Assembly (NCBI GenBank): GCA_038214535.1
Contig: JBBQRS010000058.1
Span: 1 to 29,751, forward strand
Direction: 5' to 3'
From: JBBQRS01 sp038214535
GTDB lineage: Bacteria > Chloroflexota > Anaerolineae > CG2-30-64-16
Length of the DNA stretch: 29,751 bases
Position numbers and translations under genes: made by a program. Positions 23,482 through 29,751 of the stretch are shown piece after piece; the first letter of the stretch is position 1, and the number at the start of each line of letters is the position of its first letter. The notes under the pieces were generated by a model. It was not told where the DNA came from, searched no databases, and saw nothing but the letters and a program-made list of their open reading frames with translations.

Positions 23482-24717
23482 ATGAGTTCAGGCTTATCGC
23501 AGAATGTCGTCGTCTTGCACGATGGCGACCGGTTCAAGGTCTACACCGATTTCACCCGCGAACTGGTGGGCGAAGCGGCCCGCGCTGACGAGGCGATTCA
23601 GGGCGCGGTGGACGCGCTGGCCGGGCTCGGCGGCGTGGCGACTCTGGGTCGCGGGATCTTCCCGCTGACGCAACCCGTCCGGTTGGCCGACAACGTGCAT
23701 CTGCGCGGGAGCAGCCGCGGCACGCGCTTGCGGGTGACGCCGGAGAATCGGGAGGGCGTCGGGCTGATTTGCAGCACGGTGCAGGGCGCGCGCATCTCGG
23801 ACCTCTCCATCACCGGCGGCAACGCGGAGGCGTCGGTGGCCGGGATCGTCGTGGAAGACGCGATGAACTGCCAGGTGCGCGACGTGTTCGCGGCAGGGTT
23901 CGGCCAGTACGGCATATGGGTACGCAACAACTCGTTCCTGTGCGAGGTGAGCGGCAGCACGCTGGCGGGGAATCGCCGCGCCAACCTGTATATGGTTGAC
24001 ATGGACATGGGGCGGTATGGCGACTTCGTGCCGAATCTGGTCTCAAACTGCATCATCTACGGCGGCGGCAAAGGGATTGAATGCAGCAAGACCATCGTGT
24101 TGAACATCGTGGGGTGCGCGGTCTATCAGACCGGCGACGTGGCCTATCACCTGCATTCACGCAGCAATAGCGTCGCCGTCACCGGCTGCCGCAGCTTCCA
24201 GATCATCGGCCCCGCGGTGCTGGTGGAGGACACGCACGAGCTCAACCTGACGGGCAACATCTTCTGCTGGCACACCGATCACGGCGTCATCATCCGCGAC
24301 TGCTTCTGGGGCACGATCAGCGGCAACAACGTGATTGACTCGGGCAGCTATAACACCGGCGCGAAGAATTTTACGGAGAAAATGGCGGATGCAGGCGCCG
24401 ATGCGCCCAACATGAACGGCATCCGGCTGGAGGGTGCACGCGGCTTCAACGTCACAGGCAACACGATCTTCAACTGGAGCGTGTGCCCGCCGATGCGCGA
24501 TGGGATCCACGAGGACGCGGACAGCTTCAACAACACCATCACCGGCAACAACGTCAACTACTATGAGGAAGAGGCCGTCCACGCAGAAGGCAAAGATACG
24601 GAGGTGCGGAACAACGTGGGCTATGGCGACCGGGCCTACGATGGGATGAGTACCGAGTTCATGCAGACCTTCAGGCCCGACCTGACGGCACGCTTCATCG
24701 AAGAGCAGATGGCGTAA
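23482..24717 (+). CDS. Right-handed parallel beta-helix protein, no signal peptide (copy 2)
   Basis: A 411-residue paralogue of the protein at 20147. Matching blocks in the same order include EDTHELNLTGNIFCW against ENSHELNVSSNIICW, FWGTISGNNVIDSGS against VWGTVSANNFIDNGG, and NTIFNW and NNVNYYEEEAV against NAIFNW and NTVNYYTGEAV. The entry segment ADEAIQGAVDALAGLGGVATLGRGIFPL and the NVHLRGSSRGT turn are typical of pectate-lyase-like helices. No export signal is present. ATG 23482 has GAGGAAGGG 6-14 bases upstream. It is followed after 9 bases by the MoaD-like gene. Two copies in one operon suggest a hetero-oligomer or two consecutive steps on related substrates. Function is inferred only to be carbohydrate lyase/isomerase-like. 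Confidence 0.85.
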   Translation: MSSGLSQNVVVLHDGDRFKVYTDFTRELVGEAARADEAIQGAVDALAGLGGVATLGRGIFPLTQPVRLADNVHLRGSSRGTRLRVTPENREGVGLICSTVQGARISDLSITGGNAEASVAGIVVEDAMNCQVRDVFAAGFGQYGIWVRNNSFLCEVSGSTLAGNRRANLYMVDMDMGRYGDFVPNLVSNCIIYGGGKGIECSKTIVLNIVGCAVYQTGDVAYHLHSRSNSVAVTGCRSFQIIGPAVLVEDTHELNLTGNIFCWHTDHGVIIRDCFWGTISGNNVIDSGSYNTGAKNFTEKMADAGADAPNMNGIRLEGARGFNVTGNTIFNWSVCPPMRDGIHEDADSFNNTITGNNVNYYEEEAVHAEGKDTEVRNNVGYGDRAYDGMSTEFMQTFRPDLTARFIEEQMA

Positions 24718-24726
24718 GGAGCCGGG

Positions 24727-24981
24727 ATGCAGATCATCATCAAGCCGGCGGGCAATCTGACGCGCATGAAGTTGGGCCAGGGACTGCGCACCGGGCCGGC
24801 CGCGCTGCCCGCCGGTGCGACGGTGACGGACGCGCTGGCCTGGGCGGGGGTTCCACCCGACACACCGCTGATGATCACGCTCAACGGCAGGTTGGCGCAG
24901 CCGGACCAACCATTGCAGGATGGCGATGCCATCGGCCTGGTGCCGCCCATCAGCGGCGGCGCGGGCGCGGCGCAACGCTGA
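24727..24981 (+). CDS. MoaD/ThiS-like sulfur carrier with extended C-terminus
   Basis: An 84-residue ubiquitin-fold protein. The pattern of a first strand (MQIIIKPAG), LPAGATVTDALAWAGVPPDTPLMITLNGRL, then DGDAIGLVPPISGG is that of MoaD/ThiS carriers, which deliver sulfur for molybdo/tungstopterin or thiazole synthesis. In canonical members the chain ends with Gly-Gly; here G77-G78 is followed by six residues (AGAAQR), so activation would require trimming or the protein may work differently. AAGGAG at 24716-24721 partly overlaps the previous stop. As the last gene of the AOR cluster, a role in the tungsten pterin cofactor of that enzyme is a natural guess, in line with MoaD homologues often found near AOR genes. 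Confidence 0.82.
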   Translation: MQIIIKPAGNLTRMKLGQGLRTGPAALPAGATVTDALAWAGVPPDTPLMITLNGRLAQPDQPLQDGDAIGLVPPISGGAGAAQR

Positions 24982-24985
24982 CCGG

Positions 24986-25098
24986 CCAACACGGATGGCC
25001 GACGCGGATTCCCCGCGCGTCGCGCGCTCGTAAGCGCGCCCCGCCACCCCCCACAGACTACCAACACGGATCCACGGATTCCACGCGCGTTGCGCGCT
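24986..25098 (+). repeat. Two imperfect direct repeats in a 260-base gap
   Basis: Unit 1 (24986-25028) and unit 2 (25061-25098) both begin CCAACACGGAT and both end with a 24-base block starting CGGATTCC that differs at two bases. They fill most of the gap between the MoaD-like gene and the insertion sequence. The remaining 25099-25245 shows no gene or clear promoter. Only two units of uneven length are present, so this is not a CRISPR array. Confidence 0.7.
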
Positions 25099-25245
25099 GG
25101 CGCGGTTCACCTGCCTCCGCCGGCGGTTCGAAACCACCATCCTGCCCTATGAATCTGCCCTGTAACACTCCTGTAACCGAAACACAAGGACAGCACAAGC
25201 TGCGGGCGGTATCTTTATCCTCGCCGGCCAAAAATCGCTACACTA

Positions 25246-26222
25246 AGACGCTTGATGCATATTGATGCGGGCGATAAGCGGCAGTTGACAGCATAGGGAA
25301 GGTTCCAGTAAGAGTATGGCATCTCTTTCGCAAGGAGTTATGCTATGGAACTCGATCTGGAAACCTTCCTGATCACATTGTACGTCATCACGGATGACTG
25401 GTACCAGAAAGTCATCCGGCCCAAGCTGCCGGCGTGTGGCGGGCCGGTACCCAAGCTAGGCGACAGCGAGGTGTTGTGTCTGGCGCTGGCCGCTCAGTGG
25501 CGCAGCGGCGTCCCCTGGAGGACCGAACGGGGCTTTGTGCGCTATGCCTTGCAGCACTTCCGGCCGTTCTTCCCCGGCATGACCAGCCAAAGCGCCTTCA
25601 ACCGCCGCGTGCGGCGGCTGTGGGGCGCCTTCATTCTGTTGCCGCAGGCGATCAGTGACCAATGGCTGCACCTCCTGCTCGTGGTGAGTGCTGCCGGTCT
25701 GCCGCCTGGCTGGACTTTGGCGGCCCGCAATGTGCAAGAGCGCTGGTTAGCCGAACTGCTCTTGAGCGCCCGCGCCGGTCAGGCGCAGTTGACCGGACCG
25801 CTGACACCCACCGGCGCGCCGCAGGTCGCACCGCCAACGGATTGGCTCGGCCCGACGCAGGGGTGTGGTCCCAACCACCAGCGGCTCATGATTGCCGATC
25901 CCGGCTTTGACGGCGAGTTTTGGCTGGCGCACTGGGCCGACGACTATACCGCCCAGATCGTCACCTTACCCAGCGAAGCTGATCACCCCTGGTTCAGCGC
26001 CCTGCGGCAGGTGTTCGAAACGGTTTTCGCCAATCTGTGCGACAGTTTTGGTTTGCAGTACCCCGGGGCGCATGCCACCTGGGGACTGATCACACGGATC
26101 GCTGCCAAGTTAGCGGCTTACGCAGTCGGCATTGATATCAATCGGATGCTGGGACGCCCGGATTTCGCCTTTGCGACCTTGATCGGCTGATCTGGACGTC
26201 AATCCATATGCATCAAGCGTCT
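25246..26222 (+). mobile_element. Defective IS4/IS982-like insertion sequence (977 bp)
   Basis: Terminal inverted repeats AGACGCTTGATGCATAT-T-GAT at 25246-25266 and, in reverse complement, AGACGCTTGATGCATAT-G-GAT at 26202-26222 match at 20 of 21 bases. They bound a single transposase frame. No target-site duplication is obvious next to the ends (CACTA on the left, AATAG on the right), so either the family makes none or the ends have changed. The transposase has an internal deletion, so movement would need an enzyme from another copy. The right end abuts the toxin gene stop codon. Confidence 0.82.
25345..26190 (+). pseudogene. IS transposase with internal deletion (DDE_Tnp_1 type)
   Basis: A 281-residue frame. 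The N-terminal part (FLITLYVITDDWYQ, LGDSEVLCLALAAQW, FVRYALQHFRPFFPGM, SQSAFNRRVRRLW) and the C-terminal part (GWTLAARNVQERWLAELLL, ADPGFDGEFWLAHWADDY, LRQVFETVFANLCDSFGLQYPGAH, TRIAAKLAAYAVGIDINRMLGRP) belong to one IS4/IS982-like family. Around residue 108 the chain jumps from SDQWLH to LLLVVSAAG. The roughly 80-110 residues expected there, with the first catalytic Asp and its following basic segment, are missing, although the frame is kept. AAGGAG stands before ATG 25345. The protein may be stable but catalytically dead. Confidence 0.75.
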
Positions 26223-26496
26223 AATAGACCTCGCCATGGCTGCCCACATTCACGAGGATGATTTCCTCCTCACGCAGCTCCAGTTCGAGGGTGATGCGAT
26301 ACTGCAAGTTGATGGAGACGGCGTGCAGCCCGGTCAGACGCCCCTGCAGCGCGTGCAGCCGCAGGGAGAGGTGGAAGGGATCGATCTCCAGCAGGGCCAG
26401 GGTCCGGCGGTAGCGCTCGCGCATCTCCGGATGGCGCTGCAAGAACCGTTTTTCGATCTTCTCGTAGCTTTCGGTGAAAATCAGGCTATAGGGCAT
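26221..26496 (-). CDS. RelE/ParE-superfamily toxin
   Basis: A 91-residue small basic protein on the minus strand. PYSLIFTESYEKIEKRFLQRHPEMRERYRRTLALLEIDPFH and then LRLHALQGRLTGLHAVSINLQYRI are typical of the RelE/ParE/YafQ toxin fold: two helices, then a strand with the conserved L-x-G, H-x-x-x-x-x-x-YRI segment. The end, ILVNVGSHGEVY, matches the family's IG-H-D-E-VY ending. Its ATG overlaps the antitoxin's last codons by 11 bases, the usual coupling in such operons. It would act as a ribosome-dependent mRNA nuclease, or on gyrase if ParE-like; neither can be decided here. The stop codon TAG is built from one host base plus the first two bases of the adjoining insertion sequence. Confidence 0.88.
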   Translation of the reverse strand: MPYSLIFTESYEKIEKRFLQRHPEMRERYRRTLALLEIDPFHLSLRLHALQGRLTGLHAVSINLQYRITLELELREEEIILVNVGSHGEVY

Positions 26497-26758
26497 CCGT
26501 CAACTCGCCCTCGATGCGCGCTGCATGCGCCTCGGCGCCTTCCTGGCGGTAGCAGCCGGCTGCCACGTCTTCGCGCGTCTGCGCCCAGGCGGCGGCGATC
26601 TCGCACTCGCGCAGATAGTCGTAGTGCGCCAGTTCCATCACCACATAGCGCGGCTTGCCTCGGACGCTGATCACGACCTCCTGCGTCTCCTGGAGCAGAC
26701 GCTCGATGTCGGAGATCCCCTTGGTCTTGAGATCGTTGGCCGTCACAACAGTCATCAT
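26486..26758 (-). CDS. Phd/YefM-family antitoxin
   Basis: A 90-residue antitoxin on the minus strand. MTVVTANDLKTKGISDIERLLQETQEVVISVRGKPRYVVMELAHYDYL is the classic Phd/YefM N-terminal DNA-binding and dimerisation domain; the acidic/Ala-rich C-terminal half (EDVAAGCYRQEGAEAHAARIEGELTDAL) is the region that wraps and neutralises the toxin. Two ATGs stand in tandem (26758 and 26755). The near-perfect AAGGAGGTGA before them favours the second by spacing. The gene is first in a two-gene operon with the toxin, with a consensus promoter and a symmetric operator directly upstream, fitting autoregulation by the toxin-antitoxin complex. Confidence 0.92.
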   Translation of the reverse strand: MMTVVTANDLKTKGISDIERLLQETQEVVISVRGKPRYVVMELAHYDYLRECEIAAAWAQTREDVAAGCYRQEGAEAHAARIEGELTDAL

Positions 26759-26789
26759 TCACCTCCTTCGGCAAAAATACGTTTGAGAA

Positions 26790-26833
26790 TACTGTGAACA
26801 GTACGATTATATCACGATTGATAATGCTGTCAA
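26790..26833 (-). promoter_or_regulatory. Toxin-antitoxin operon promoter and operator
   Basis: On the minus strand a consensus TTGACA (26833-26828) and TATAAT (26811-26806) are spaced by 16 bases. Just behind the -10 lies TACTGT-GA-ACAGTA (plus-strand reading, 26790-26803), a perfect 6-bp inverted repeat over the expected start. This is the layout expected for an autorepressed Phd/YefM operon. Confidence 0.82.
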
Positions 26834-26840
26834 GCAGCGG

Positions 26841-27271
26841 AGTGAATCCAGTCGGTGGACAGAGAGAGTGAATCGCCCGAGAACTGACCACGCACGCTGT
26901 TAATTGTCAACCGCCGGCGGGGAGGACCAGCCGTCTCAGAGGCAGGCGTTCCTCCTGATCTAGATTGGAGGCTTTCCTGGTCTTGCGACTGACAACCGGT
27001 GTCCTGGCTTTATGACGGCAGGTACAACCGGCCAAGGCCTCCAGTCCATGCCTTTGGGGTCTTTACGGTTCACTATGGGACGGTTCATGAGCCGCCCCAA
27101 TGACCTCCTTGGTTGCGTCAAATCCAGGTCGAACCGCAGCCCGCCGTCGACCTCATCCACCTTGGCCGGGCTCGGGCGGCCGCTGATGCGCAACGCCGTC
27201 TCCCCTGCTTCTCCTGGAATCCAACAGGAACAGGGATTCGGGCATGTTGTGAGATTCCTCGGGACCATACG
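26841..27271. other. Stretch of ~430 bases without a recognised gene
   Basis: The region between the toxin-antitoxin promoter and the ribbon-helix-helix stub has an open minus-strand frame at 26960-27268 (102 residues, with segments such as LRISGRPSPAKVDEVDGG and WRPWPVVPAVIKPGHR) and an overlapping plus-strand frame. Neither has a ribosome site or a family I recognise. The minus frame could be a degraded mobile-element fragment. I see no promoter or RNA gene. Confidence 0.4.
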
Positions 27272-27284
27272 ATCATATTATGAT
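27272..27284 (+). promoter_or_regulatory. Operator-like palindrome before the ribbon-helix-helix stub
   Basis: ATCATA-T-TATGAT is a perfect 6-bp inverted repeat, 32 bases before ATG 27317. It includes -10-like hexamers (TATTAT, TATGAT) though no -35 is convincing. Position before a probable ribbon-helix-helix antitoxin fits autoregulation. Confidence 0.45.
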
Positions 27285-27316
27285 GCGGGTATCAAGAAAC
27301 ACGGGGAGACAACGCT

Positions 27317-27439
27317 ATGACTGTTGGAACAGTGACCGTCAAGCTACCCAAGGACCTTTATGTCCGACTGGATACGCTGGTGAAGCAAGAACGCACCGAC
27401 TTGGTGGAGCTCCTAAGTAGGTTGCCACAAGTTGCTTGA
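27317..27439 (+). pseudogene. Ribbon-helix-helix antitoxin-like stub, disrupted by IS630
   Basis: ATG 27317 with GGGGAGA at 27303-27309 opens VGTVTVKLPKDLYVRLDTLVKQERTDLVELLSR. A beta strand (TVTVKLP) followed by DLYVRLDTLVKQE is the start of CopG/Arc-type ribbon-helix-helix proteins. After about 35 residues the likeness ends near 27414 (CTAAG), and six unrelated residues lead to a TGA. An IS630-family transposase begins on the opposite strand only 7 bases later, so the insertion, at a TA as IS630 elements prefer, has probably cut the gene. Its toxin partner, if any, would be beyond the nested elements. Family call moderate. Confidence 0.5.
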
Positions 27440-27854
27440 AGAACGTCAGGCCGGTACGGCGGCCTGGGCTTGGCGGACAACATACGAGTTAATCAAGCGC
27501 AGAATGGCCTGCGGCGTCAGGCTTGCCAAGTGCCGCTCGATGGCGGCATCCAACTCAACGAGCAACTTGAAGCCACGATTGGCCGAGATGGCATCTTTGA
27601 GGTGCCACCAGACCTTCTCAGTCGGGTTATACTTGTGCCCGGCATAGCTGGGCAGATACACGAGTTGCAGCCGATCATGCGTGTTGAGCCACTGCTGCAC
27701 GGCCTTGCTGGTGTGAATACTGCTATTGTCGACCAACAGGTAGAGGCGGCCTTCAGGATAGATCGTCAGCAGATCGCTCAGCACGGCAATGAACTCGGCG
27801 GAACGTTTGCGGTCGGTCAGCCGGTAGTGCCAAGCGCCTGCAGCAGTTCCAAAT
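27415..27854 (-). mobile_element. IS630-family element, interrupted part
   Basis: This stretch is the 3' portion of an IS630-type element whose other half should lie beyond the right window edge, because an IS1182-type element is inserted at 27854/27855. The outer end is near the TA at 27414-27415. The matching inverted repeat is not in the window, so the boundary is approximate. Confidence 0.65.
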
Positions 27855-27856
27855 GT
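27446..27856 (-). pseudogene. IS630-family transposase C-terminal part, split by IS1182
   Basis: A minus-strand frame open from the IS1182 junction (27856) to a TGA at 27446, about 136 residues. It includes AGAWHYRLTDRKRSAEFI, then YLLVDNSSIHTSKAVQQWL, where D of VDN is the second catalytic acid and H follows. LVYLPSYAGHKYNPTEKVWWHLKD comes next, with E of PTE as the third. These are the DDE_3 hallmarks of IS630 transposases. The N-terminal helix-turn-helix half and first Asp are missing because the reading frame is cut by the next element. A GTG at 27784 is only a formal start. Confidence 0.88.
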
Positions 27857-29751
27857 GAGTCCCCTGAAAAAAGGGTAGCGCAGACTCGCGTTTTCTTAAG
27901 AAATGGCTACAATGGGTTGCAGGGGCCGCTTGGCTCCCAGGTAACGATTTAGCCCTGTCTGGGCGGTAGGAACCACAGCATGTTTCGTGCCAACAAACGC
28001 CATCAGCAACCAGCCTTGATTAGCAATGTCAATGAGTTGCCGGACAAACAACGGCGGCGCCTGGAAGAATCGTGGGCCGGCACGTTTCGGCAAGAGTTCT
28101 TCAGTCGGCTCAAGGAAGATGCGTTCGCGGGGCTGTATTCCGACCTGCCTTCGCGGCCGAATGTGCCGGTGAATGTCCTGGTCAGCCTGGATATCCTCAA
28201 GGCGGGCTACGGCTGGAGCGACGAAGAGCTGTACGATCACTTTCTGTATGACCTCCAGGTGCGGTACGCCGTCGGCTATGACAGCCTGACCGAGGGTGAC
28301 TTCGAGTTGCGCACGCTGTATAACTTTCGGCGGCGCCTCAGCCAGTACAACCTGGCACACGGCGCCAACCTTTTGGCCGCCGCCTTTGCGGATATCACCG
28401 ATCAACAGCTCACGGCTTTGGCGCTGCGGACCGGCCAACAGCGCATGGATTCCACGCAGATCGCCTCGAACATCGTGATCATGAGCCGGCTCCAACTCAC
28501 CATCGAAGCTATTCAACGCTTGCAGCGCCTCTTGAGCGAACCCGAGCAAGCCCGGTATGCCGCACTGCTGGCGCCTTATGGCGGCGAGCCGGCGGGGCAC
28601 TACGTCTACCGCGTCAAGGGCTTTGCCGCGACGGAGGCCCAGTTGCAGCCGGTGGGCCAGGCCCTGGCCGAGTTGCTGCAGGTGATGGCTGCGGACTATG
28701 GTCAGGCGCCGGCCTACCAGGTGGCGGCGCGCCTGTTTGGCGAGCAGTACCGGGTGACAGCAGACACCGTGCAGGCCAGGGCGAATCAGGAGATCAGCGC
28801 CGCCAGCCTCCAGTCGCTGGACGACCTGGAAGCCACGTATCGCGAGAAGAACCGCGTCGGCTACAAGGGCTACGTCGCCAATGTGACCGAGACCTGCGAC
28901 CCGCAGAACCCCCTGCAGCTGATTACCGACGTGCGCGTGGCGCCCAACACCACCGAAGATAGCACGCTGCTGACCGAGGCGCTGCCGGAACTCAAGCAGC
29001 GCACGCATCTGAACACCCTCTACACCGATGCGGTCTATGGCAGCCCGGACGCCGACACGGCCTTGCGGGCTGCGCAAGTGACGCTGATCCAAACGGCGAT
29101 CCGGGGGCGCAAGCCGCATACCGCGAAGCTGCACCTGGCCGATTTTGTCATCACGCAGGATGCTGAGGGCGTCCCACTCGAGATCACTTGTCCCGAGGGC
29201 CAGACTGTGCCGGTCATGCCGGGGGGCAAGTCCCCACGCTTCGCCGCTCAGTTCGCCCTGCCCACCTGCGCAGCCTGTCCCTTGTACACCAGCGGGCGCT
29301 GTCCGCCCCAACCGGACAACCGCCGCCGCAGCTTACGGTTGACCTTCAGCCTGGCTGAAGTCGCGAAATCCCAACGTCATCGCCGCAGTCGCGCTGAACA
29401 CCGGACCGGCAGCAATGTGCGAGCCGCCGTGGAGTCGACCGTCCGCTCGCTTAAGCATCCCTTCCCGGCCGGCAAGTTGCCCGTGCGCGGCCTGTTCCGC
29501 ATGACCTGCCTGATCGTCGCGTCAGCCGCCATGACCAACGTGCGGCGCATCCAACGCTCCCGGCTGAAAACCCGCCCCGACCCTGCCGAACGACCGCCAA
29601 ACCGCCAAGAAGTGCAACGCAGCCATGAATCCGCCCTGACAGCGCCCTTTTCTGACGCCTTGGCCACAGTTCTGCGCCTTGTATTCCCGCCATGCGCGGC
29701 CCACACGCTGAGTTACGATTGCTAAACAGCCCCTTCTTTCAGGGGACTCAC
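27855..29751 (+). mobile_element. IS1182-family insertion sequence, near complete
   Basis: Terminal inverted repeats: GTGAGTCCCCTGAAA at 27855-27869 continues to 27875, and the last 21 bases of the window (29731-29751) are its reverse complement with one mismatch in 21. The element therefore fills at least 27855-29751 (1897 bp) and stops at, or within a few bases of, the window end. It is inserted into the IS630 transposase. The target duplication cannot be checked, because the right flank is not present. Confidence 0.88.
27980..29725 (+). CDS. IS1182-family transposase
   Basis: A 581-residue, apparently intact DDE transposase on the plus strand. The N-terminal DUF772-like part has FRQEFFSRLKEDAFAGLYSD and RPNVPVNVLVSLDILKAGYGWSDEEL. 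The RNase-H-fold catalytic acids are seen as D157 in MDSTQIASN, D350 in YTDAVYGS and E485 in VESTVRSLKH. A cysteine cluster (CAACPLYTSGRC) stands between the second Asp and the Glu, as in many IS1182 proteins. The last ~45 residues are proline/arginine-rich and end a few bases inside the right inverted repeat. A TACAAT -10-like sequence lies about 67 bases upstream of the ATG. Because all catalytic residues and both ends are present, the element may be active. Long open frames on the opposite strand are shadows of this gene. Confidence 0.94.
   Translation: MFRANKRHQQPALISNVNELPDKQRRRLEESWAGTFRQEFFSRLKEDAFAGLYSDLPSRPNVPVNVLVSLDILKAGYGWSDEELYDHFLYDLQVRYAVGYDSLTEGDFELRTLYNFRRRLSQYNLAHGANLLAAAFADITDQQLTALALRTGQQRMDSTQIASNIVIMSRLQLTIEAIQRLQRLLSEPEQARYAALLAPYGGEPAGHYVYRVKGFAATEAQLQPVGQALAELLQVMAADYGQAPAYQVAARLFGEQYRVTADTVQARANQEISAASLQSLDDLEATYREKNRVGYKGYVANVTETCDPQNPLQLITDVRVAPNTTEDSTLLTEALPELKQRTHLNTLYTDAVYGSPDADTALRAAQVTLIQTAIRGRKPHTAKLHLADFVITQDAEGVPLEITCPEGQTVPVMPGGKSPRFAAQFALPTCAACPLYTSGRCPPQPDNRRRSLRLTFSLAEVAKSQRHRRSRAEHRTGSNVRAAVESTVRSLKHPFPAGKLPVRGLFRMTCLIVASAAMTNVRRIQRSRLKTRPDPAERPPNRQEVQRSHESALTAPFSDALATVLRLVFPPCAAHTLSYDC

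Noticed and set aside
24986..25098. Possible CRISPR array
   Set aside because: Only two imperfect units of different length, no regular spacers and no cas genes.
26960..27268. 102-residue minus-strand frame as a real gene
   Set aside because: No ribosome site, no recognised family, and an equally long frame lies opposite; reported only within the gap description.
27896..29311. 471-codon minus-strand frame across the IS1182 transposase
   Set aside because: Antisense shadow of an intact transposase with all catalytic residues on the plus strand.

Overview
This window looks like chromosomal DNA of a high-GC bacterium, most likely a member of the Chloroflexota (Anaerolineae/Caldilineae type). 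The basis is the very Ala/Pro/Thr-rich linker behind the lipobox of the solute-binding protein, the style of sugar ABC genes without an ATPase, and the dispersed palindromic repeats. That placement is inference; there is no rRNA or other marker gene. The left edge cuts a gene. The right edge falls at the end of an insertion-sequence inverted repeat, where assemblies often break.

Region 1 (1-12810, all + strand) is a carbohydrate uptake and degradation locus. A truncated and a complete uroporphyrinogen-decarboxylase (URO-D) family protein precede two LplB/YtcP-type sugar ABC permeases and a YtcQ/DUF3502-type lipoprotein. These are followed by a third URO-D family protein, a GH42 beta-galactosidase and a 1341-residue GH2 enzyme with a long non-catalytic C-terminal half. 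All three URO-D proteins carry an H-x-C motif typical of the zinc methyltransferase branch (MtaA/CmuA-like), not of haem-pathway UroD. They may therefore handle a methyl group on the imported sugar.

Region 2 (12811-15834) is a gene graveyard: a GNAT acetyltransferase fragment, an M16 peptidase N-terminal fragment, a tyrosine recombinase broken by a 16-bp tandem duplication and an in-frame stop, and the C-terminal end of a phytanoyl-CoA dioxygenase. Among them sit an apparently intact XRE-type regulator, a small unknown protein, and several promoters that share a GAAC-N4-GTGCTA or TGTGCTAT motif.

Region 3 (15885-24981, + strand) is a compact, operon-like cluster. In order it encodes a fused CoA transferase, an enoyl-CoA hydratase, a tungsten aldehyde:ferredoxin oxidoreductase (AOR), a right-handed beta-helix protein, a medium-chain dehydrogenase, a Gfo/Idh/MocA oxidoreductase, a second beta-helix paralogue and a MoaD/ThiS-like protein. 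The beta-helix proteins have no signal peptide. The set reads as a cytoplasmic oxidative pathway (polyol or sugar derivative to aldehyde to acid to acyl-CoA) and is the best candidate here for an undescribed system. Long perfect hairpins lie in its intergenic gaps.

Region 4 (24982-29751) is a mobile and toxin-antitoxin zone. It holds an IS4/IS982-like element with good inverted repeats but a transposase that has lost its first catalytic segment. A Phd/YefM-RelE/ParE type toxin-antitoxin pair follows, whose stop codon is partly supplied by the IS end, and then a ribbon-helix-helix antitoxin-like stub. The stub is followed by an IS630-family transposase that is itself interrupted by a nearly complete IS1182-family element running to the window edge.
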